64,000 nucleotides of DNA from Paraescarpia echinospica (Eukaryota > Annelida > Polychaeta > Sabellida > Siboglinidae). The position numbers were made by a program, and so were the translations under genes. The notes under the pieces are model-generated. The model made no database searches and was not told the DNA's origin. It worked only from the letters and a program-made list of their open reading frames with translations. This document shows positions 55,657 through 64,000 of the stretch, piece by piece. The stretch lies in NCBI GenBank assembly GCA_020002185.1, contig CM034543.1:26723407-26787406 (forward strand), given 5' to 3'. Within the stretch, counting starts at the first letter, position 1, and every line of letters starts with the position of its first letter.

Positions 55657-57411
55657 TTACTGCATTTATAGCATAAATTGGCACCATCCATAATATTCTG
55701 AAACAAGATGAGTTGAGAGTCAAAATGTGGCAAACAAATTTTTAGAATTTGTTCATATATTTACATAATAGGTAAACTAAAGGTGATCGAAGTAAACACA
55801 GACCACAGTTTACTTTATTGGACAAAAATGTACAAAGAGCTTTATTCATAATAATCAGCAATAGGACAACGAATGTGTGGCTCTGCGATGTTTAAATTTA
55901 TACATTTAAATATTTGAGTACTTTGTGTCCTGACACGCAGTTAGCCTTCCTTACACATCCAGACAGAGTACTTGTACATAGCATGAAGTAAGTTTTCATC
56001 TTTCAATAATCGTAAAACATTCCACTAACGTAAACAAAAATTTGTAACAACTTTTTAGAATATTGAGACCTTGCGCAAACAGTTTTTTTAGAATTATAAT
56101 TTAACGGAATGTATTTAGTGTGAAAAGGAATGTCATACAAGTGACGACTAGTAAACTATTGCTATGCTTTTATTTGCTGTGAATACAAATTCATGGCCTC
56201 AGACAAGTCATACTATAGACAGATGAAGAACAACATGATACGTGTTCTTTACAGTGATGCCCAATGTGCCCGTGATCATCAGCCAATGAATAACAGAACT
56301 ATTCCTGTGACATATATGACCTTCTTCTTTTGGATGCCCTGACTTCCAGGTAAAATCCCACATGTTTGTTATTTTCGGATGTTTGGCACGCACACAATGC
56401 CGACTTATCATATGTGGAAAATATGAATAAAACTCATGCATAATGGTAGAATAAAACACGATTAAAACACTTCAATTCTGTATATGTTATGTGGGGTTCT
56501 GTTTGTAACCCAGCCTCCCAGTTGCTGCTCGAACACTACCAGTGAGGTACGTGGTATCTGGTGCGGCTGGCAGTATTGTGTTCCAGAGACGTGCAGCTGA
56601 GGGAAGAATGAAGTGACTGAGTGGAGGTGTGTGTTAGTCTTGGAGTATGTAATCATGAGTTTTGAATGATGTCCTCAGGGGGTTTGCTTGCTTAAGTGTT
56701 ATATTTTTGTGTGTAGGAAGTGTGATGTCAACTAGGCCATTTATGAATTTGTACATCATACATTCTGGCAACAAAGGGCAGATCGAGGCACCTGTTCTTT
56801 TTCTGAAATCATATAAGATTCGCCATGGAAAATTCACATATTTGCCTTGCCCTTGCGGCACATGGTAGTGGTACCCTTTATGACATTTATGTATGTGTTT
56901 CCCTCAGTGGCTGTGGAGATTTTCATTAATCTTTATACTGAGGGCGAGCATGATTGTACTGATAGGTGACAGTGCACGTTGGACGGCATTCTGACTATAC
57001 AAAAACAGCAACAGTCTATCTAAGATCAATGTGCCCTACTCCTAGTCCTACCTAGGGCTAGGCCTAGGGTTACCAACTGGCAACTATTGTCTATGTCTCT
57101 GACTTAGTTACATGTCTATGACTAGCATGTCAATAGCCTACTATTTTTTTTAGAAACGTTTCTTACCTGACAATATACTTCTGTAAATTCGGCTGGTTAT
57201 AATGCACCAGGTGTTGCAATATTCCCCATACTGATATGGGGACAGCAAGAATAACGAACAGGCCCCCGATGAACCAGGCTTGTAGGTGGCTGGCAGTGTC
57301 GTGCAGTTGAAACTCGACAATCATCAACGGGAGGGCGATGATCAACACTATCCCATACACCGCCAAAACCAGAGGACGAATCCATTTTTTCCACTGCCCT
57401 ACAAAACTCAT
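55657..57411 (-). CDS. TMEM184C-like transmembrane protein, 5' part
   Basis: Exon 1 (57411-57167) encodes MSFVGQWKKWIRPLVLAVYG, hydrophobic helices, and HLQAWFIGGLFVILAVPISV followed by WGILQHLVHYNQPNLQKYIV. Exon 2 (55697 into the gap at 55657) adds ILWMVPIYAINAV. The donor GTCAG|GTAAGA and acceptor TTTCAG|AATATT restore an Arg codon (phase 2). The IRPL, WFI-G, PIS-W-ILQHLVHY-QP-LQK and RILWMVPIYA motifs are those of the TMEM184 (OSTalpha-like) family, closest to TMEM184C from memory. These are multi-pass membrane proteins of poorly defined function. The remaining exons are absent: they fall in the gap or were lost. Confidence 0.88.
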
Positions 57412-57999
57412 TGTAATTCAAGAATACCAATACAATACGCAGTGTATCTTGTAACAAATACACGTACGTTGTTTACAGTTCGCTGCGCGCTCCACATCGC
57501 TTGAAAAGCTTTGTTGTGAGTGAGCACTACAAAATTAAAGACAGCAGTCCGCAGTCAGCACCAACTTGTTGATGTCACGCGCGTGTGACAAATTGAGCCA
57601 CTATTGGCCAATCGCGCAGCGTTAATATCCAATCGCTTCGCGTCGCAATTCGACCCTATAGACTATAGGTCAAATATATCGTTCTTCAGTCTGGCACTCA
57701 TATATAAACAGTTTATAACAACACGCCCAAAACTCTTATACTGCGGCCAAACTTCGGCGATCTTTTACTTTCTGACCTAACCATGAAAACGACCACCTAC
57801 AGCCGCCAAACTTCTCACCTATCTTGCTAACACGCAATATTTTTAAACGTAAATATATGCCTGGGGTAATGTTGAATAATGGAACTAACGCACTGAGGTA
57901 TCAAAGTTAGGCAAACTCAAGTTATAAACGCAAAATCGAGATGGGTCCGGATTCTACACAAGTGCCTAAAAGTAAAACCCAATTAGGTCATGCCGAGTT
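57412..57999. other. upstream region of the TMEM184C-like gene, no second gene
   Basis: It should contain the promoter and 5'UTR. I see no clear TATA or initiator element. GC rises modestly at 57,480-57,660. Confidence 0.4.
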
Positions 58000-59244
58000 C
58001 GAAAAATAAGATAGACAAAAATTTGGTTTTGGTTTCACTGAAAATCCAGGAGATTGGTTCTGCTTTCGGGGATATCGGGATATTTGGTGGATTTCCGGGA
58101 GTTTCCCGACGACTGCAGGAGACTTGACATGTATGATAGAGGCAGACAAGCTCGCTCAGGTACACGGGTCCACACTTGTTGACCGCTCTGTGCATGAGCA
58201 CCATGCATGACTTTGAAACGAACGCGTTCCCGTACCGGAAGATAATGTACTACCCCTCTGGGGTATGTAGGTCTCGGAACACTGGCACGATGGTTGCGTT
58301 TTTTGGGAACCCGCACAATCATTCTGTCTGCAGCGTTTTGGACACGCTGTAACCGTACAAAGTTCTTGTCATGGTGAAGTACAGGAGGGAGTTGCATTAG
58401 TCGAGCCTTGATGTCACTAATGCGTTGACTACTCTCTTCCTCGTCTGTCTTGGCAGGAACTTGTTGATTAGCCTGATGTGATGTAGACCTGTAGTCAGTG
58501 TAGAAGTAGCAGGACTGGGTGATCGCTGATGTGCTGGCAGAATTGTCCATGCGACAGTCTAAGACGGCACCAAGGCTTGATGCACAGCACGGATGAGAAA
58601 ACCACCATCACTGATGCCGAGTTCGTTTACTTTGCAGACAGTGGGACAATCGGAAGGAACTCGGTTTTCTGGTCGTTCAGTTTGAGATAATTCTAGGTCA
58701 GCCATTTCCGAATCTCAATGACGCAGGCTTCAAGTTCAAGACAGTGTAGGACCTCGAGTACTAATGCTGTAGGATTAAGCGCAAACACATGCAACAGCTG
58801 CGGATCATCAGCATAGAGATGAAACTTTACACCGTGCCTTCTGTCAGTTCTGATGACATCACCGACTGGTTGGACATACAGGGAGAACAGTGCAGGCCCA
58901 AGGACAGATCCCTGTGGCACTCCTGTATTAAGAATGTGATGTTCAGATGCACTCTGGCCAATCACAACATGCTGCTTGCGGTCTATCAGATATGACTCCA
59001 TTCACTGGAGAGCGTAACCGTGAATACCATAGTGCTTGCTGAGCCGATTGAATAGAATAATGTGGTCAATCGTGTCAAAAGCTGAACTCAGGTCAAGAAG
59101 CACGAGCAGAGTGCCTTCTTTGTGATCCAAGGGCATCCATACATCACTGCAGACTTTCAACAATGCGGTTTCTGTAGAATGAAGCTTTCTGTATGCCGAC
59201 TGAAACGGTTCATTCATATCTTGTGAGTCAAGATGATCAGACAA
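58000..59244 (-). mobile_element. CR1/L2-type LINE, 5'-truncated
   Basis: Minus-strand blocks: NEPFQSAYRKLHSTETALLK (59,210), [33 protein letters not shown] (58,900), [15 protein letters not shown] (58,840), LRLQRVQNAADRMIV-like thumb sequence (about 58,360) and a PYLSELVCLY-like C-terminal part (58,150). YADD and QGSVLGP identify a reverse transcriptase. A stop after HGYALQ and frame changes make it non-functional. It differs from the palindrome LINE in sequence. Confidence 0.85.
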
Positions 59245-59560
59245 TCGCTGTGATACTATCTTTTAAAGAGAGACTTGGAAGGATTGAGATAGGAGTGGAG
59301 AATGAGAGTGTCAGATAGAGGGAATGGAGACAGTTGGTGGAGATGGAGAGAACAGTGCAAGATCAGCGAGAGGAAAAGAAGAGAAGAAAGATAACTGAAA
59401 TCGAGGAACGGAATTGAGGCCAGCCTCACCCCTGACGACAGGGAAACAAATGGAGAACAACAACGTGTCGTAAGAACGATCTGTGACACCGAGTGTCAAC
59501 ATGACAGTCTGTTCTCTTGCGCATAGGGACGGTCGCTTATGTTCACAAAGTCTCAAGATA
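59245..59560 (-). repeat. polypyrimidine segment upstream of the LINE, shared with 34.6-34.8 kb
   Basis: On the minus strand GTTGTTGTTCTCCATTTGTT then a CAGGGGTGAGGCTGG motif and a T/C-rich stretch resemble 34,820-34,640, where a similar order occurs. Possibly a common element part; family unknown. Confidence 0.35.
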
Positions 59561-59893
59561 ATTATGTTAAGCCGGTTTATGGCGGTTAATCATCACCATC
59601 TAAATTGCAGGGGAAATAAATTACTATGTACAGTGGAAAGAAAGACATGGTAGGAAGTAGAGTTCTGCAAGTTGACGATGATGGCAATTTTAAATTGTAT
59701 AATTCTAAAATTCCACTAATGTTAAATTAATAACAAATGACTTTGCAACCTTTTGAGACCCTACTCTGCCGTGGAAGGGTTCTCACTGCTGGTGTATCAT
59801 GTGACATACACAGTGCTGCAGTGAGTGTGTTAAGTGGTTCAGACCAGTGGTCATTGTTCACACACTGACCTCTTTCATCTGGTAACTCGGCAG
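59561..59893. other. intergenic, nothing recognised
   Basis: No repeat or exon signal identified before the laminin IV-like exon. Confidence 0.4.
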
Positions 59894-60195
59894 TTACTTC
59901 CGGAACAGGAGCATCCTGCTGTCATCAACTACATCCTTATCAAGGCTTCCTACTCTGTCAGCACTACTGAGTCAAGGTGGGTGATTATTATTGTAATTAT
60001 ATTGAAATCAAATAGTTCATAAATCATAGTCATGTTGCAATTTTTCATATTAACATTTTGTAATTGTTGTTTTATGTTTATATATTACCCTTTTTCTTTT
60101 AATTATAAATATCTCTTGTAAATTTATATATCTCTACTTTGAATAATTTTATGATGTAAAATGTCATAGAATATTAAGTGAATATATTAAAGTCA

Positions 60196-60340
60196 CCATA
60201 GGACGGTCCCAAATAATTTTCGTAATAGTAATTTTAAGTATAAGAAGTTAATCCTGCTAATAAGGTCACCTAGCTATTCAGGTCACTTTTGCCCAGTCCG
60301 AAGCGTGACAGTATTAGTGAGTTTCCGCTGTATTTAGTTT
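60196..60340 (+). mobile_element. MITE, 5'-truncated copy
   Basis: It shares AATAAGGTCACCTAGCTATT then CAGGTCACTTTTGCCCAGTC and AGTGAGTTTCC with the complete copy at 61,856-62,042. Confidence 0.65.
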
Positions 60341-60369
60341 AGCAGCATCTGGTCAAAAACAAGCATTGT

Positions 60370-61356
60370 GCCTGTCATGTAGTAATAGTCATTGTCTGTC
60401 ATCAGGATTCGAAACCTGTCAAATTGTGTTTGTTACATTTTAATAGTCATAATCTCGTCAGGATTCAAGACATGTAACATTGTGTCTGTCACATTATAAT
60501 AGTCATTGACCTATCATCAGGATTTAAGACGCCATTTTATATCTGTCATACTTTAATAGTCATAGTCTGTCGTCAGGATTCAAAACCTGTCAAATTGTGT
60601 CTGTTACTTTTTTATTTTTTGTGTAGTGCCGTGGTGCAATGGCTAGAGCTTCAGACTCTCGACTGAGAGAACCGAGGTTCGAATCCTGTGCGGCTGTGTC
60701 GAGCTTGTTCACTGTACGTTACTCCAGTTCACTCAGCTGTATGAATGAGTGCCTGGCTATAGATAATGATGGCTATTTGTGTACGAATAGTTTTTGCGCA
60801 TTAATTGCAGCGTGGCTGGATGCTTTCCAGAGAAGTCAAGATGGTGTTCGATTGAACAGGTCTGCCAGGGAGTAAAGTGTAAAGTGCTTTGAGCAGTCTT
60901 GAGGACTGGATACTGCGTTATATAAGAACTTACTTTTTCACCTTTACCTTTAAATAGTCATTGTCTGTCATCAGGATTCAAGACATGTCACATTACGTCT
61001 GTCACATGGTAATAGTCATTGATCTATCATCAGGATTCAAGATGTCATTTTTTGTCTGTCACATTTTAGTAGTCATAGTCTGTCGACAGGATTCAAAACC
61101 TGTCAAATTGTGTCTGTCACTTTTTAATAGTCATTGTCTGTCAACACGAATCAAGACATGTCACATTGTGTTTGTCACATTGTAACAGTCAGGATTCAAG
61201 ACGTAATTTTATGTCTGTCATTTTGTAATAGTCATTGTCTGTTGGCTGGATTCAATATGTGTCACTTTATGTCACTTCATGTCTGTCATGTAATAGTCAT
61301 TGTCCTGTCGTCAGGATTCAAGACGTGTCACTTTGTGTCTGTCACATTGCAATAGC
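60370..61356. repeat. ~60-bp tandem repeat block, split by a SINE
   Basis: Diverged units contain AATAGTCATTGTCTGTCATC then AGGATTCAAGAC and a TGTCACATTGTGTCTGTCAC part. About ten copies flank the SINE at 60,626-60,955. The 60-80 codon frames over it are artefacts. Confidence 0.85.
60626..60955 (+). mobile_element. family A SINE, full length, best-preserved copy
   Basis: Head GTGGTGCAATGGCTAGAGC (box A) and perfect box B GGTTCGAATCC (60,676-60,686), body, and tail TATATAAGAACTTAC then CTTTACCTTTA. It is inserted within the ~60-bp tandem block. Confidence 0.9.
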
Positions 61357-61360
61357 CATT

Positions 61361-61403
61361 GCAATGTCAAGTGACACGTCTTGAATCCTGGGGACAGATA
61401 ATG

Positions 61404-61446
<43 letters not shown>

Positions 61447-61570
61447 CAGATATATATTATATATATATATATATGTATATATACAGATATATATTGTATA
61501 TATATGTATATATATATATATACATATCATTGTCTGTCTCCAGGATTCAAGACGTGTCTCTTGACATTGC
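61361..61570. repeat. inverted repeat with (TA)n loop
   Basis: GCAATGTCAAGTGACACGTC and onward (61,361-61,410) is mirrored by the sequence ending GAC...TTGACATTGC at 61,570. Each arm is one unit of the tandem block; between them lies ~110 bp of (TA)n with TACAGATA interruptions. Confidence 0.85.
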
Positions 61571-61855
61571 TGAGAACCGTGACACAGGCTGAGAGAGGGC
61601 ATTTGCTGTGGAACAATGCAACTGCCCCCGAGTCTATTACACTGTATATAAGTGTACAAATTCCTGTATTCTCATTTCTCTTATAAATATAAAGATTGCC
61701 ATGGTTACTACGGGGATACTTCCCGAGGATCACCCTCTGACTGCCAACTCTGCCCTTGCCCCCTGACCAGGTCCCCCAACCAGTAGGTGTCTTCATCAGT
61801 ATGTCCTCTAATATACAGTGTACACGCTTACTTGTCACCTCTACTTTCATGGTAC
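61571..61855. other. intron or intergenic, nothing recognised
   Basis: No structure beyond short ORFs. Confidence 0.4.
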
Positions 61856-62042
61856 AGTAGAACCTTGCTTTATGGGCACCTCCGTAATACAGCCACCTTG
61901 CAAATAAGGTCACTTTAGGAAAATCCCAAAGTATTTTTGTAACAGTAAAGTGTAGGAAACTAGTCCCCTAATATGGTCACCTTCCTATTCAGGTCACTTT
62001 TGCTCAGTCGCGAGGGAGGCCTTAATAGTGAGGTTCCACCGG
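61856..62042 (+). mobile_element. MITE, complete copy (~187 bp)
   Basis: CAGTAGAACCTTGCTTTATG at the left and TTAATAGTGAGGTTCCACCG at the right are imperfect inverted termini. The body has GGTCACTTTAGGAAAATCCC. No ORF. Confidence 0.65.
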
Positions 62043-63121
62043 TTACTGTTGTTTGAAATGTTAAAGACTTCTGATGCAAATTGTGTAGGTTCAATACACT
62101 TCATTGTTGTAAACTTGCAATAAGGGACTACCAACGACAGTGCTTGTTTTACATAAGTGTTTATTTCATGCATATTATGATAATAGTTAAAATATTGTTA
62201 TTTTCTGTTTTGGTTTCTGAGAGTTTTCACCTAATATTATCAGACACAAACAGTTGGTAACTCTTGTATTCTTCCATTGACTCCAGGTTCAGTCTGACCT
62301 GTATCTTGGACACTGACGGGCAGGTGACCTGCAATGATTACCCGGCCGAGCACACAGGCAGAAGTTGTGAACGGTGTGTGTCTCAGCCTAATGTTAAACA
62401 GGCTTACAATATATTGTAAAACCTGTGCATTTCAGCAACCCACTAAATATTTTGTCATCATGAACATATCCTTAGAATTTGGCATATTTATTAAATATGA
62501 CGGCTTATTGGAGGTCACCTAGACTTCTAGCATTTTGTTATCATCTTGTCTTTCTCATAACTGCTGTATGGTTTATGTTGCAGCTGTCTGCCTGGTTATG
62601 TTGGTAATCCACTGCAAGTTGGAGATTACTGCAAGGGAGGTAGGTTCTGGGATAACTAAAATATATAAATACACCTACCGGTAAGTCAAATTGCAACTTG
62701 ATTTTTACCATAAATTACGGTACTAACAACTGTTGATTGATTTGTAAAGGCTGTAAAGTATATTTATTTTATGATGTAAAATGTCATCCTATGTGTAGCA
62801 GTGTAATATTTTGCTATTGGAACCTACTTCTGCATTATGGCAGAGGACAGTTATGTGTAATTTTGAAGCAAATGGGATGTAAAGTGAAAAATAAATGTGG
62901 ACTGTTATCCTTTGTAGATAATCTGCTGTGCCTGTGATGAACGTGGCTCAATTCCCAAACACACAGTGTTTCAGCTCGGAACAGTGTCAACACAAGGTAA
63001 GACAAATCAGAGTCGGGGCAACATAAGACAGTTCAGAGCAGTGATGGTGCAAAATACAATAATTTAGACCCATATCGGTGCAAAATAAGTTTTGAGCCAT
63101 TTCAGTACAAGATAGTCAATG

Positions 63122-63560
63122 TTAGAACCAGTGTTGGTGGTGTTGAATGTTGTTGTTTGTGTTTCAGTTCACCTACACATTTATGTGGACCAGTGTTGGT
63201 GGTGTTGAATGTTGATGTTTGTGTTACAGTTCACCTACACAGTTCTGTAGACCAGTGTTGGTGGTGTTGAATGTTGTTGTTTGTGTTTCAGTTCACCTAC
63301 ACACTTGCGTGGACCCGTGTTGGTGGTGTTGAATGTTGTTGTTTGTGTTTCAGTTCACCTAAACACTTGTGTGGACCCATGTTGGTGGTGTTGAGTGTTC
63401 ATGTTTGGGTTTCAGTTCACCTACACACTTCTGTGGACCAGTGTTGGTGGTGTTGAATGTTGTTGTTTGTGTTTCAGTTCACCTACACACTTTTGTGGAC
63501 CCGTGTTGGTGGTGTTGAATGTTAATGTTTGGGTTTCAGTTCACCTACACACTTGCATGG
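63122..63560 (+). repeat. 62-bp tandem repeat carrying a splice acceptor, 7 copies
   Basis: TTCACCTACACACTTGTGTG recurs at 63,168, 63,230, 63,292, 63,354, 63,416, 63,478 and 63,540, exactly 62 bp apart. Each is preceded by TGTTTGTGTTTCAG or a close variant. The last copy continues into the Ig exon. The repeat therefore contains intron polypyrimidine tract, AG and the first ~25 nt of the exon. Confidence 0.92.
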
Positions 63561-63717
63561 ACACATGTTGGAGGTCCGCATCCTTACAATGCTTGAGACG
63601 ACGGAGAAGGAACTCTGACGATCCGGAACATCCGACTGGAACACATGGGAGAATACAGTTGCACCGGATCCAACTTCCACAGCATCACCACTGAGGCTGC
63701 TTTCCTCTAAATGGGAG

Positions 63718-64000
63718 GTAAGGTCTTATCTTGAATGCAGTGGTATGCCCAATACTGGGCAATGTCCCCACAATTGTCTAGCAAACAAAATAAAAGGTAA
63801 AAATCAGGTAAAAAGTAGTTAAAATCGGTGCGGTATTTAGAGGTATGGGGTATTTAGAGGGAGGGGTGCCCGGAGCCACCCTTCAGGGATGGTTGTGAAG
63901 GCAACTGGGGAGTCTGCGATGGGGCTTCTGGTGTGATTGATTTCCAGAGGCAGATGGCAGAGGGAAAGAAGGAAATATTATGTGTCTGTTCTGTAGTGGA
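63718..64000. other. window end, nothing firm
   Basis: GATTTCCAGAGGCAGATGGC then GAGGGAAAGAAGGAAATATT resembles 56,573-56,610 (TTCCAGAGACGTGCAGCTGA), possibly ends of one dispersed repeat family; too short to name. Confidence 0.3.

Larger units (their letters stand above)
59894..63717 (+). pseudogene. perlecan-like exons (laminin IV, laminin-EGF, Ig), decayed
   Basis: Five exon-like pieces lie in perlecan order. 59894-59976 (PEQEHPAVINYILIKASYSV) matches the end of a laminin IV domain. 62287-62373 (FSLTCILDTDGQVTCNDYPA, HTGRSCER) and 62584-62639 (CLPGYVGNPLQVGDYC) form a laminin-EGF repeat joined in phase. 62918-62996 (CACDERGSIPKH) begins another. 63540-63717 encodes an Ig segment (GTLTIRNIRLEHMGEYSCTG). 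Perlecan is a secreted basement-membrane proteoglycan with this domain sequence. The 62639-62918 junction is out of phase, and the Ig exon has in-frame TGA after PYNA and TAA after AAFL. I therefore call a pseudogene; a partially mis-called or error-containing live gene is the alternative. Confidence 0.65.

Noticed and set aside
54588..55733. Three long frames across 54.6-55.7 kb
   Set aside because: They consist almost entirely of X from the 1000-N gap; only the 55,657-55,697 piece is real (TMEM184C-like exon 2).

Overview
This is an animal (eukaryotic) genomic window, not a bacterial one. Genes are split by GT-AG introns, the intergenic DNA is AT-rich, microsatellites are very long, and LINEs, tRNA-derived SINEs, MITEs and minisatellites are dense. 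The gene content points to a marine invertebrate with an expanded NLR repertoire: an NLR with a DZIP3-type HEPN and a CARD, an adhesion-type GPCR, a TMEM184C-like gene and perlecan-like exons. A lophotrochozoan or cephalochordate is plausible, but I cannot assign the species from sequence alone.

Layout. 1-12.5 kb has no gene I can defend. It holds microsatellites, SINEs and a 2.1-kb fold-back Tc1/mariner element (6954-9089). 12.5-21.8 kb (minus strand) is a seven-exon NLR-type immune sensor gene. Every exon junction I placed keeps frame, giving a predicted 1165-residue HEPN-CARD-NACHT-LRR protein. Its introns carry a fold-back DNA element, a LINE remnant and simple repeats. 22-32 kb is repeat-dominated: a 44-bp array, a 31-bp array, SINEs, (GT)n tracts and a 54-bp minisatellite that is open in both strands. 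32.7-43.2 kb (plus strand) holds the seven-transmembrane part of an adhesion-like GPCR over about twelve exons. Its introns host a TIR element flanked by 60-bp direct repeats and an internally deleted LINE.

44.6-54.66 kb is a large inverted duplication centred near 50,274. The arms are about 4-4.6 kb around an 864-bp spacer. Each arm contains a 41-bp satellite-like array, two MITEs, a ~70-bp tandem block and part of a CR1/L2-type LINE. The right arm runs into a gap of exactly 1000 N (54,657-55,656). That gap truncates a TMEM184C-like gene (minus strand) inside its second exon.

57.5-64 kb holds a second LINE fragment, then MITEs, a ~60-bp tandem block and a SINE. A series of perlecan-like exons (laminin IV, laminin-EGF, Ig) lies among them on the plus strand. 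The Ig exon has in-frame stops and one EGF junction breaks phase, so I treat this locus as a decayed copy. A 62-bp tandem repeat there has amplified the splice acceptor plus exon start of the Ig exon.

The most interesting items are the NLR (new-looking domain order with degenerate HEPN and Walker B motifs and a C-terminal cysteine knuckle), the large palindrome, the fold-back Tc1 element and the amplified splice-acceptor repeat. The genes do not form a common pathway. The NLR and GPCR are independent sensors, TMEM184C is a membrane protein and perlecan is a matrix protein.
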